NCBI RefSeq assembly: GCF_012273655.1
Contig: NZ_JAAWWP010000017.1
Span: 1-64,000 of the forward strand
Direction of reading: 5' to 3'
Source: Streptomyces physcomitrii
GTDB taxonomy: Bacteria > Actinomycetota > Actinomycetes > Streptomycetales > Streptomycetaceae
Length of the DNA: 64,000 nt
Shown here piece after piece: positions 48,276 through 59,100 of the stretch (positions are counted from its first letter, which is position 1; each line of letters opens with the position of its first letter). A model generated the notes under the pieces. The model had not been told where the DNA came from. It saw only the letters and a list, made by a program, of their open reading frames with translations, and did not search any database. The translations under genes were made by a program, and so were the position numbers.

Positions 48276-51200
48276 GAGATGCCGAACTTCTCGCCGATGA
48301 GCCCGAAGAGCTCGTCGTCGTCGGCCGTGTCGAAGCCCTCGGCGGCGGGCTCCTCGGCGGCGGATTCCTCTCCGGGTCCCTCGCCGGGGCCGTCCCGCCA
48401 GGCGGCGACCAGGGCCTGCATCCGGAGCATGATCCTGGTGTGCTCGGCGCTGCCCGCGCCGAGGCCGCGCAGCTGCCGCTCGACCTGGTCGAAGGCCTCC
48501 TCGAAGCCGCTCCCGTCACCGGCACCCAGCTCGGCGGCGAGGTGGGCGGCGAGCGCGGCCGGGGTCGGGTGGTCGAAGACGAGGGTGGCGGACAGGGTGA
48601 GGCCGGTGGCGGCGCCGAGGCGGTTGCGCAGTTCGACCGCGGTCAGGGAGTCGAAGCCGGCGTCGCGGAAGGCCTTCGTACCGGCCACCGAGGCGGGTGT
48701 GCTGTGGCCGAGGACGGCGGCGGCCTGGGCGCGTACGAGGTCGAGGAGCGCGCTCTCGCGGTCGGCGGGTGCGAGGTCGCGCAGGCGGAGCGCCAGGGCG
48801 GATCCCTGGTCCTCCTCGGCCGCGCGGGCGGCCACCAGGGCCTGTACTTCGGGGAGTTCGCCGAGCAGCGGGCTGGGGCGGCCGGTGAGGAAGGAGTCGG
48901 CGAAGCGCTCCCAGTCGACCCCGGCGACGACGAGATGGGTCTCCTCGCGGTCGAGGGCGGCGCCCAGGGCGGTGAGGGCGAGCGCGGGGTCCATCGGCCG
49001 CATGCCGCCGCGCTTCAGACGTTCGGTGACGGCCTCGCTTCCGGTGGCGAGCCCGCCTCCGGCCCAGGAGCCCCACCCGAGGGAGAGGCCCGGGAGCCCT
49101 TCGGCCCTGCGGCGTTCCACCAGCGCGTCCACCTGCGCGTTCGCCGCCGCGTAGTTCCCCTGACCGGCACCACCGACCGCACCCGCGAACGAGGAGAACA
49201 CGACGAAAGCGCAGAGGTCCATCCCCCGCGTCAACTCATCCAACAACTCCGCACCCCCCGCCTTCGGCCCCAACACCCCCGCAAACCGCTCCGCGGACAA
49301 CGACTCCACCACCCCGTCGTCCACCACACCCGCCACATGAAACACCGCCGAGAACGCGTACTCCGCAAGCAGGGCGGCAACCGACTCCCGATCACTCACC
49401 TCACACGCCATGACGTCAGCCCGAACGCCCAAACCCTCCAGCTCCCGGACCAGCTCCCCAGCGCCAGGCGCCGAAGCACCACGACGACCGGTCAACACCA
49501 GATGCTCCGCACCCCGACCCGCCAACCACCGCGCCACACCCGAACCCAACGCACCCGTACCACCCGTCACCAGGACCGGCCCCGACGACACCCGCCAGCC
49601 CGCACCGGGGGCCGCCGACGCGGCCGGCGGGGTCACCGCCGTGCCCGCGCGCACCAGACGCCGCCCCAGCAGACGGCTTCCGCGCAGCGCGACCTGGTCC
49701 TCGCCGGTGGCTCCGGAGAGCATGGCGGCGAGCAGACCGGCATCCGCGCCCTCGGGCGGCAGATCCACCAACCCGCCCCAGGCCAGCGGCCGTTCGAGCG
49801 CGACCACCCGTCCGAAGCCCCACACCTGGGCCAGCACGGGATCGGGCGCCTCACCCGAAGCAGCCGACACCGCACCCCTGGTCAGACACCACAACCGCCC
49901 CGAGACCCCCACCTCGTCCAACGCCTGCACCAACGCCAGCAGTTCGGTCGCCGAGGCCGGACAGGCGACCACACCGGCCACCGGACCGCCCGCCGCCGCC
50001 TCGGTGAGCAGCGCGGCCAGGGACTCCCGGGTGGGTTCCCCGGTCCGCAGTACGAGGGTGTCGGCGCCCGTGGCGGTCAGCGCGCCCTCGATGTCGGGGG
50101 TGCCGGCGGTGCCGGGACTCGTCTCGGAGAGCAGGAGCCAGCGGCCGCTGAGCCGGGCTCCGGTGGGCGGGGCCGCGAGGGGCGACCAGGTCACGCGGTA
50201 GGCCCAGGAGGCGAGTTCGGCGCGGGTGCGGCGGTCGCGGCGCCAGTGCCGGAGGGCGGGCAGCGCGCCTTCGAGGGCGGTACGGGCCGGTTCCGCGGCG
50301 CCGATCTCCTCGGCGAGGGCGGGCAGGTCGGCGCGGTCCACGGCGGCCCAGAAGGCGCGCTCGGCGGGGTCGGTCTGCTGCCCGCCCGGGGTGCCGGGGC
50401 GCGGCCAGTAGCGCGTGCGCTGGAAGGGGTAGGTCGGCAGGGCCGTGGTGCGGGCGCCCGGGAAGGCGGCGCTCCAGTCGGCCTCGACGCCGCGGGCGTG
50501 CGCCTCGGCGAGGGAGCGCAGGAAGCGGTCGAGGCCACCGTCGGTGCGGCGCAGGGTGCCGACCCCGCCCTCGGGGAGCGAGGGCAGCAGCACCGGGTGC
50601 GGGCCGACCTCGATGAACTGGTGTCCGCCGCGTTCGCCGAGGAGCCGGATCACCTCGTCGAGGCGGACGGTGCCGCGCAGGTTGCGGTACCAGTAGCCGC
50701 CGTCCAGCTCCTCGCCCCGCAGCCACTCCGCCGTCACCGAGGAGAGGAAGGGCACCCGGGCCCGACCCGGCGCCACCGGCGCCAGAACCTCGGCCAACTC
50801 CGCTTGGATCTCCTCCACTTGCGCGGAGTGGGAGGCGTAGTCGACGTCGACGCGCCGGACCCGTACGCTCCCGGCGCCGGCCCGGGCAACCAGTTCGTCG
50901 AGGGCTTCCGCGTCGCCGGAGAGCACGGTCGAGGACGGCCCGTTGAGCGCGGCCACCGAGATCCGGCCGGGCCACGGGGCCGCGAGTGCCTCGGCGGTCT
51001 CCCGGTCGGCGGCGACCGAGACCATGCCGCCGCGCCCCGCGAGCGCGACCAGCGCCCGGCTGCGCAGGGCCACCACGCGTGCCCCGTCGTCCAGGCTCAG
51101 GGCACCGGCGACACAGGCCGCGGCGATCTCCCCCTGCGAGTGCCCCACCACCGCCGCGGGCTGCACCCCGTAGGACTCCCACAGGGCGGCGAGGGAGACC

Positions 51201-53119
51201 ATCACGGCCCAGAGCGCGGGTTGCACCACATCGACGCGGTCCAGGCCCGGCGCGCCCTCCGCAGCGCGCACCACCTCGGGGAGCGACCAGTCCACATAGG
51301 CTGCGAGGGCTTTCGCGCACTGGCCGAAGCGGTCCGCGAAGACCGGTGAGGTGTCGAGCAACTCCCGTGCCATGCCGGGCCATTGGGCGCCCTGCCCGGG
51401 GAAGACGAACACCGGTTTGCGGGCGGTGGGGGCATGGCCCTCGGCGGCCGAGGGTGCGGGGCGGCCCTCGGCGAGCGCGGTCAAGGCCTGCCGGAACTGC
51501 GGCTGTTCGGCGGCGACGACGATCGCGCGATGCGCGAAGCGGGTGCGGGTGACGGCCAAGGAGAGGCCGATGTCGGCGAGTTGAGCATCGGGCCGCGCGG
51601 CGAGGAGGGCGGCCAGATCACGGGCGCGGGCGCGCAGCGCGGACTCGGACCGGGCGGAGAGGACCCACGGCAGCGGCCCGCCGCTCTCGGGCGCGGTGGC
51701 GGACTCGTGCTCCTCGGCGGGGGCCTCCTCCAGGAGGACATGGGCGTTGGTGCCGCTCATGCCGAAGGAGGAGACACCGGCGCGGCGCGGCTCCGCGGAC
51801 CGGGGCCAGGGCCGGGGCTCGGTGAGGAGGCGTACGGCGCCGGAGGACCAGTCGACCTGCGGGGTGGGGGTGTCCACGTGCAGGGTGCGCGGCAGTTCGT
51901 CGTGGCGCAGGGCGAGGACCATCTTGAGCACGCCCGCGATTCCGGCGGCGGCCTGGGTGTGCCCGAGGTTCGACTTGACGGAGCCGAGCCAGAGCGGGCG
52001 CCCCTCGGGCCGCTGCTGCCCGTAGGTGCCGAGCAGGGCCCCCGCCTCGATGGGGTCGCCGAGGGTGGTGCCGGTGCCGTGCGCCTCCACCGCGTCGACC
52101 TGCTCGGGGGTGAGGCGAGCCTGGGCGAGGGCCGCGCGCAGGACGCGCTGCTGGGAGGGGCCGTTGGGGGCGGTGAGACCGTTCGAGGCGCCGTCCTGGT
52201 TGACGGCGGAGCCGCGCAGCACGGCGAGGATCCGGTGCCCGTTGCGCCGCGCGTCGGGCAGGCGCTCCAAAAGCAGGACGCCGACGCCCTCGCCCCAGCC
52301 GGTGCCGTCGGCCGCCGCCGCGAAGGCCTTGCAGCGCCCGTCGGCGGCGAGGCCGCGCTGCCGGGAGAACTCGGTGAAGGTGGTGGGGCTCGCCATCACG
52401 GTGACCCCGCCCACCAGGGCGAGCGCGCACTCCTCCTGGCGCAGCGCCTGGGCGGCCAGGTGCAGGGCGACCAGGGAGGAGGAGCAGGCCGTGTCCACGG
52501 TCAGCGCGGGACCTTCGAGACCGAGCGCGTAGGAGACCCGGCCGGACAGCACACTGGTGGCGTTGCCGGTGGCGAGGTAGCCGTCGGTCTCCTCGGGGCC
52601 GCCGACCAGGACGGTGCCGTAGTCGGCGCCGTTGGAGCCGACGAAGACACCGGTCCTGCTGCCGCGCAGGCTCGCCGGGTCGATCCCGGCGGCCTCCACC
52701 GTCTCCCAGCAGGTCTCCAGGAGCAGCCGCTGCTGCGGGTCCATGGCGAGGGCCTCGCGGGGCGATATCCCGAAGAACTCGGCGTCGAAGTCCGCGGCCC
52801 CGTCCAGGAAGCCGCCCTCGCGCGCATACGAGGATCCGGCCCGGTCGGGGTCCGGGTCGAAGAGGGCGTCGAGGTCCCAGCCCCGGTCGGCGGGGAAGGG
52901 CGACAGGGCGTCCCGGCCCTCGGCGAGCAGCTCCCAGAGGTCCTGCGGTGAGCGCACGCCGCCGGGGAAGCGGCAGCCCATCGCGACGATCGCGAGGGGT
53001 TCGCGGGAGGCCTCGGCGAGGCGGCGGTTCTGCTCGCGCAGCCGCTCGGTCTCCTTCAGCGAGGTCCGCAGTGCTTCCAGCAGCTTGTCGTTCGAGGCAA
53101 CCATGTCGTCCAGTCCCAT
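48272..53119 (-). CDS. Type I polyketide synthase, one module (KS-AT(methylmalonyl)-KR-ACP)
   Basis: 1615 residues: docking coil [20 protein letters not shown] (about 37-465, DTACSSS), AT (570-870, GHSQGE near 660 and YASH near 763, so methylmalonyl-CoA), KR (catalytic half about 1180-1370, [16 protein letters not shown]-type mark, NYAAAN), ACP (GFDSL near 1485) and an acidic docking tail ([18 protein letters not shown]). The module installs a methyl at C8 and a D-hydroxyl at C9 of the predicted chain. The ATG at 53119 lies 15 bp after the upstream PKS stop with a weak ribosome site; a second Met at 53104 is possible. Its KR shares long nearly identical stretches with the last KR of the upstream gene. 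Confidence 0.95.
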   Translation of the reverse strand: MGLDDMVASNDKLLEALRTSLKETERLREQNRRLAEASREPLAIVAMGCRFPGGVRSPQDLWELLAEGRDALSPFPADRGWDLDALFDPDPDRAGSSYAREGGFLDGAADFDAEFFGISPREALAMDPQQRLLLETCWETVEAAGIDPASLRGSRTGVFVGSNGADYGTVLVGGPEETDGYLATGNATSVLSGRVSYALGLEGPALTVDTACSSSLVALHLAAQALRQEECALALVGGVTVMASPTTFTEFSRQRGLAADGRCKAFAAAADGTGWGEGVGVLLLERLPDARRNGHRILAVLRGSAVNQDGASNGLTAPNGPSQQRVLRAALAQARLTPEQVDAVEAHGTGTTLGDPIEAGALLGTYGQQRPEGRPLWLGSVKSNLGHTQAAAGIAGVLKMVLALRHDELPRTLHVDTPTPQVDWSSGAVRLLTEPRPWPRSAEPRRAGVSSFGMSGTNAHVLLEEAPAEEHESATAPESGGPLPWVLSARSESALRARARDLAALLAARPDAQLADIGLSLAVTRTRFAHRAIVVAAEQPQFRQALTALAEGRPAPSAAEGHAPTARKPVFVFPGQGAQWPGMARELLDTSPVFADRFGQCAKALAAYVDWSLPEVVRAAEGAPGLDRVDVVQPALWAVMVSLAALWESYGVQPAAVVGHSQGEIAAACVAGALSLDDGARVVALRSRALVALAGRGGMVSVAADRETAEALAAPWPGRISVAALNGPSSTVLSGDAEALDELVARAGAGSVRVRRVDVDYASHSAQVEEIQAELAEVLAPVAPGRARVPFLSSVTAEWLRGEELDGGYWYRNLRGTVRLDEVIRLLGERGGHQFIEVGPHPVLLPSLPEGGVGTLRRTDGGLDRFLRSLAEAHARGVEADWSAAFPGARTTALPTYPFQRTRYWPRPGTPGGQQTDPAERAFWAAVDRADLPALAEEIGAAEPARTALEGALPALRHWRRDRRTRAELASWAYRVTWSPLAAPPTGARLSGRWLLLSETSPGTAGTPDIEGALTATGADTLVLRTGEPTRESLAALLTEAAAGGPVAGVVACPASATELLALVQALDEVGVSGRLWCLTRGAVSAASGEAPDPVLAQVWGFGRVVALERPLAWGGLVDLPPEGADAGLLAAMLSGATGEDQVALRGSRLLGRRLVRAGTAVTPPAASAAPGAGWRVSSGPVLVTGGTGALGSGVARWLAGRGAEHLVLTGRRGASAPGAGELVRELEGLGVRADVMACEVSDRESVAALLAEYAFSAVFHVAGVVDDGVVESLSAERFAGVLGPKAGGAELLDELTRGMDLCAFVVFSSFAGAVGGAGQGNYAAANAQVDALVERRRAEGLPGLSLGWGSWAGGGLATGSEAVTERLKRGGMRPMDPALALTALGAALDREETHLVVAGVDWERFADSFLTGRPSPLLGELPEVQALVAARAAEEDQGSALALRLRDLAPADRESALLDLVRAQAAAVLGHSTPASVAGTKAFRDAGFDSLTAVELRNRLGAATGLTLSATLVFDHPTPAALAAHLAAELGAGDGSGFEEAFDQVERQLRGLGAGSAEHTRIMLRMQALVAAWRDGPGEGPGEESAAEEPAAEGFDTADDDELFGLIGEKFGIS
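49098..49578 (-). repeat. Nearly identical KR cassette, copy in the 1615-residue PKS
   Basis: The catalytic KR core, from the cofactor loop TGGTGALG to the helix after NYAAAN. It matches 53916-54396 with only a handful of differences. The coding strand is again G/T-rich. Confidence 0.88.
49845..50013 (-). repeat. Second shared KR stretch, copy in the 1615-residue PKS
   Basis: This part of the KR structural subdomain (AGVVACP to [10 protein letters not shown]) is nearly identical to 54645-54813. The roughly 250 bases between it and the catalytic cassette are much less alike, so identity is patchy, as after gene conversion. Confidence 0.8.
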
Positions 53120-53134
53120 ACTTCCCGCGCGCCG

Positions 53135-56100
53135 TCAGGATTCGCTGTTGTCCAGCGCCAGCTGGATCAGGGCGTCCGCGTCCATCTCGTCGATGTCCGC
53201 CGACCCGGTCCCGCCCTCTTCGGCGGGCTCCTCCTCCACATCCGCGAGCTTCAGCAGTACGTCGAGGAGCCCGGCCTCCTCGATCCGGGCCAGCGGCAGC
53301 GTCGCCAGCGCCTGCCGCAGCCGCGCCTCCCGGGGGTCCGCACCGCCGAGGTCCGCGCCCAGTTCGCCGAGGAGGTGGGCGGCGAGGGCGTTCGGGGTGG
53401 GATGGTCGAAGACCAGGGTCGCGGAGAGGGCGAGCCCGGTGGCGGCGCCGAGGCGGTTGCGCAGTTCGACCGCGGTCAGCGAGTCGAAGCCCAGGTCCTT
53501 GAAGGCGCCCTCGGCGTCGATGCCCCCGCTGCCGCCGTGGCCGAGCACCGCGGCGGCGTGGGTGCCGACGAGGTCGAGCAGGGCCTCGTGCCGCTCCGCC
53601 GGGGACAGCCCGGCGAGGCGCGCGGTGAGCGGTTCCGCCTCGGGGCCGCCCCGCTGCCCGGCCGCGACCTCGGGGAGGGCGGCGAGCAGCGGGCTCGGGC
53701 GGGCCGAGGTGAAGCCGGGGGCGAAGCGCTCCCAGTCGATGTCGACGACGGTGGCCGTGGTCAGGTCCGCGGCGAGCGCCCGGTCGAGCACCCCGAAGGC
53801 GGTGTCCTGGCGCAACGGCGTCATCCCGGCGAGCCGCATCCGCTCCACCACCGCCTCGTCCACCGCCATGCCGCCCTCGGCCCAGGGGCCCCAGGCGAGC
53901 GAGAGCGCCGGGAGGCCTTCGGCCCTGCGGCGTTCCACCAGCGCGTCCACCTGCGCGTTCGCCGCCGCGTAGTTCCCCTGCCCCGCACCACCGACCGCAC
54001 CCGCGAACGAGGAGAACACGACGAAAGCGGAGAGGTCCATCCCCCGCGTCAACTCATCCAGCAACTCCGCACCCCCCGCCTTCGGCCCCAACACCCCCGC
54101 AAACCGCTCCGCGGACAACGACTCCACCACCCCGTCATCCACCACACCCGCCACATGAAACACCGCCGAGAACGCGTACTCCGCAAACAGGGCGCCAACC
54201 GACTCCCGATCACTCACCTCACACGCCATGACGTCAGCCCGAACACCCAAACCCTCCAGCTCCCGGACCAACTCCCCAGCACCAGGCGCCGAAGCACCAC
54301 GACGACCGGTCAACACCAGATGCTCCACACCCCGACCCGCCAACCACCGCGCCACACCCGAACCCAACGCACCCGTACCACCCGTCACCAGGACCGATCC
54401 GGACGGCACCCGCCAGTCGGCGAGGGCGGTACGGTCCCCGGGCTTCCGGTGGACGAGACGGCGGCCGAGGGCACCCTGAGCACGCAGGGCGACCTGATCC
54501 TCGCCGGTGGCGCCGGACAGCACCGCGGCGAGCAGCCCGCCGCCCTCGCCGTCACGGGGCAGATCCACCAACCCGCCCCAGGTCTGCGGCCGTTCGAGCG
54601 CGACCACCCGCCCGAAGCCCCACACCTGCGCCTGTACGGGATCGGGCGCCTCACCCGAAGCAGCCGACACCGCGCCCCTGGTCAGACACCACAACCGCCC
54701 CGAGACCCCCACCTCGTCCAACGCCTGCACCAACGCCAGGAGTTCGGTCGCCGAGACCGGGCAGGCGACCACACCGGCCACCGGACCGCCCGCCGCCGCC
54801 TCGGTGAGTGCCCGGGGGTCCGCTGAGGCGCAGTGCACGACCTCGGCGCCCGCGGCGGTCAGCGCGCGCTCGACCTCGTACGTGGTGCCGGGCTCCGCTG
54901 CCTCCGCCGTCCCCTTCGCCCCCTTCATCCCCTTCGTCTCCGGGGTCGTCTCGCCGATCAGGAGCCAGCGGCCGGAGAGTCGGGCCTCCGGTGGGGTGAA
55001 GGGCTGCCAGGTCACCTCGTAGAGGAGGCTGTCGAGTGAGGGTCCGGTGCTGCCGCCCAGCCAGGCGGGCAGGACGGCCTCCTCGGCCGGGGCGGGCCAG
55101 TAGCGCGACCGCTGGAAGGCGTACGTGGGCAGGTCCGGCGCCGAGGTGGCGGTACCGCCGAGCAGCCTCGGCAGGTCGACCCGGGCGCCGCTCGCGTACG
55201 CCTGTCCCACGGCGTCGAGCAGTGTCCGTACCTCCGGCCGGTCCCGGCGCAGCAGCGGCAGCAGCACGAAGCGATCCTGGGGGGCGGGGGGTGCGGCACT
55301 GCCGTGGGTCTCGGCCCCGGTGTCGGTGGGGAGGCAGTCCTGGGCGGCGGCGGTGAGCACGCCGTCGGGGCCCAACTCCAGGAAATGGGTGGCCCCTTCG
55401 GCGAGCAGACTGCGCACGCCCGCGTGGAAGAGGACGGTGCTGCGCACGTGCCGTACCCAGTACGCCGGGGAGCACAAGTCCTCGGCCGCGGCGGGTTCAC
55501 CCGTGACGTTCGAGAGGAGGGGAATCCGGGGTGCCGACAGGGTCAACCCGCTCACCACCGCCTCGAATTCATCGAGCATCGGCTCCATGCGCGGGGAGTG
55601 GAAGGCATGGCTCACCGCGAGCCGCTTGATCCGGTGACCGACCGCCTCCGCGAGAACCGCGATCTCCTCGACCGCATCGGCGTCACCCGAGAGCACACTC
55701 GCCCGCGGCCCGTTCACCGCCGCGACCTCGACCCGACCCTCGTACCCGGCACACAACCGGACCGCGTCCGCACCCGACACGGACACCGCCACCATCGCCC
55801 CACCCGACGGCAACGCCTCCATCAACCGGCCACGCGCAGCCACCAGTTCAGCCGCATCCGCCAGCGAGAACACCCCCGCCACATGCGCGGCCACGATCTC
55901 CCCGACCGAATGACCGAGCAGGAAGTCCGGCCGGAAGCCCCACGATTCCACGAGCCGGAAGAGCGCGACCTCCAGGGCGAAGAGCCCGGCCTGCGCCCAC
56001 ACCGTGCGGTTCAGCGTCTCCGCGTCACCGCCGAAGACGACGTCCCGTACCGACTCGCCCAGGTGGCGGTCCAGTTCGGCGCAGGCGGCGTCGAAGGCCT

Positions 56101-59100
56101 CGGCGAAGACGGGGAAGGTCTCGTACAACTCCCGGCCCATGCCGGGGCGTTGGGCACCCTGCCCGGTGAAGAGGAAGGCCCACCGGGCGTCCTCGCGGGC
56201 GGTACGGGGCGGGGTGAGGCCCCCGGCCACGGCGTCCAGGGCGGTTCGCAGCTCGTCGGCGGTGTCGCCGAGGACGGTGGCGCGGTGGGTGAACGGGGTC
56301 CGGGTGGCGGCCAGTTGGCGGCCGATCCGGGCGAGGTCGTCCGGGTCGGCGGTGGGGGCCGGGAGCCCGGCGAGTCCGTCGAGGTGGCCGCGCAGGCGCT
56401 CGGCCTGGGCGCGCAGGGCCTCGGGGGACTTGGCCGAGAGGGTCCAGAGCGCGGGCAGTGCGGGCGGGGTGGTGGGCTGCCCGGTCGCGGCGGCCGTGGG
56501 TTGCGCCAACTCCGGTACCGGCGGGGCCTCTTCGAGGATCAGATGGGCGTTGGTGCCGCTCATGCCGAAGGAGGAGACACCGGCCCGGCGCGGGCGGTCG
56601 GTGGCGGGCCAGTCGCGGCGCTCGGTGAGCAGGCTGACGGCGCCGGAGTCCCAGTCGACATGCGGGGTGGGCGCGTCGAGGTGGAGGGACCTCGGCAGAA
56701 CCCCGTGCCGCAGGGCCCCCACCATCTTGATGACGGCGGCGACTCCGGCGGCGGCCTGGGTGTGCCCGAGGTTCGACTTGAGCGAGCCGAGCCACAGCGG
56801 GCGGCCCTCCGGGCGCTCCTGACCGTAGGTGGCGAGCAGGGCCCCGGCCTCGATCGGGTCACCGAGGGCGGTGCCGGTGCCGTGCGCCTCGACGACGTCG
56901 ATGTCGCCGCCCCGCAGGCGGGAGTTGGCGAGGGCCTGGCGGATCACCCGTTGCTGGGCGGGGCCGTTGGGCGCGGTGAGACCGTTGCTCGCGCCGTCCT
57001 GGTTGACGGCCGAGCCGCGCACCAGGGCGAGGACCTGGTGGCCGTGGCGCCGGGCGTCGGAGAGGCGTTCGACGAGCAGCATGCCGACGCCCTCGGACCA
57101 GCCGGTGCCGTCGGCCGCCGCCGCGAAGGGCTTGCACCGGCCGTCGGCGGCGAGACCGCGCTGGCGGCTGAAGTCGATGAAGGACTGCGGGGTCGACATC
57201 ACGGTCACGCCGCCCGCGAGCGCGAGCGCGCACTCGCCGCGCCGCAGCGCCTCGGCGGCCAGGTGCAGGGCGACCAGGGAGGAGGAGCAGGCCGTGTCCA
57301 CGGTGAGCGCGGGACCTTCGAGCCCGAGGGCGTAGGCGATCCGGCCGGAGGCGACGCTGCTCGCGCCGCCGGTGCCGAGGTAGCCCTCCAGGTTCTCCGC
57401 GGAGTGGCCGACCAGGGCGGTGTAGTCCTGGCCGTTGGTGCCGACGAAGACACCGGTGCCGCCCGCCTCGGCGGGCCGTATCCCGGCACGTTCGAAGGCC
57501 TCCCAGGAGGTCTCCAGGAGCAGGCGCTGCTGCGGGTCCATCGCCAGCGCCTCACGGGGCGAGATCCCGAAGAAGGCCGCGTCGAACTCCGCGGCCTGGC
57601 CGAGGAATCCACCGCCCCGGGTGTACGTGGTGCCGAGCCGCCCGGGGTCCGGGTCGAAGAGGGCGTCCAGATTCCAGCCGCGGTCCGCGGGGAAGGGGGT
57701 GATCGCGTCCCGCTCCTCCGCGACCAGCTGCCACAGCTCCTCCGGGGAGCCGACACCGCCGGGGAAGCGGCAGCTCATCCCGACGATGGCGATCGGTTCC
57801 TCGCTGCCCGCGGTGTGGCGCGCCACGGTGGCGGCGCCACGCCCGTCGAGCAGTTCGCCCCGCAGATGGGCGACGAGCGCGGCGGGCGTCGGGTGGTCGA
57901 AGACCAGGGTGGCGGGCAGCTCCAGACCCGTGGCACGGACGAGCTGGTTGCGGAACTCCACCGCCGTCATCGAGTCGAACCCGAGCTCCCGGAAGGCGAG
58001 TTGGGGGTCGGCCGCCTCCTCCGCCGTGTGGCCGAGCACCGCGGCCACATGGTCCCGTACCAGGCCGAGCAGCACCCGGCCCGGGTCGGCCTCCGCCGCG
58101 AGCCGCCGCGCCAGGGGCGAACCCGCTCCGGCGGGCGCGGACGAACCGGGCGCCTCCTCCGGCTCCGAGGCCGGTCCTGTTCCTGCCGGAGTGCCGCCAC
58201 CCGCGCGGGCGGAGGGCGCGGCGCTCGCGGGCCAGAAGCGGCGGCGCTGGAAGGGATACGTGGGCAGGTCCACGAGGGCGCCGCGCGGGCCGGGGAACAC
58301 GGCCTCCCAGTCGGGGACGGTGCCGGAGCAGTAGAGCACGCCGAGGGCCGCGGCCAGCGAGGAGGCCTCGTCCCGGTCGCGGCGGAGCAGGGCGGTCAGG
58401 CGGTGGCCGGGGTGGGCGGAGGTTTCCCGGCTGATCCCGGTCTCGCGGTCGGCGGGCGTGTCGGGTACGGGGGCCTCCTCACGTACGGGGACCGCTTCCC
58501 GCACGGGGGCCTCCTCACGTACGGGGGCCGCTTCCCGTACGGCCGAGGGAGCCGACTCGGCGGGAGCGTGCCCACCGGCGGGAGCCTCCCCACCGGCGGA
58601 GGCGTCAGCGACCCGCTCGGCAGGGCCCTGCTCAAGCCGGTGCTGAGCCAAGGTCTCTTCGGCCAAGGCGGTGAGGACGGCGTCGGGGCCCAGTTCGGCG
58701 AAGCGGGTGACTCCGGAGTCGGCCAGGGTGCGGATGCCCTGGTGGAAGAGGACGGTGCCGCGGACGTGGCGTACCCAGTGCCCCGGGTCGCGCAGTTCCT
58801 CGGCGGTGGCGAGGCGTCCGGTCACGTTCGAGACGAGCGGGATGCGCGGCTCGGCGGGAGTCAACTCCCGGACCACCGCCGCGAATTCGTCGAGCATGGG
58901 GTCCATGCGCGGGGAGTGGAAGGCGTGGCTCACCGCGAGCCGCTTGATCCGATGGCCGACCGCCTCCGCGAGAACCGCGATCTCCTCGACCGCATCGGCG
59001 TCACCCGAGAGCACACTCGCCCGCGGCCCGTTCACCGCCGCGACCTCGACCCGACCCTCGTACCCGGCACACAACCCCACCGCGTCCGCACCCGACACGG

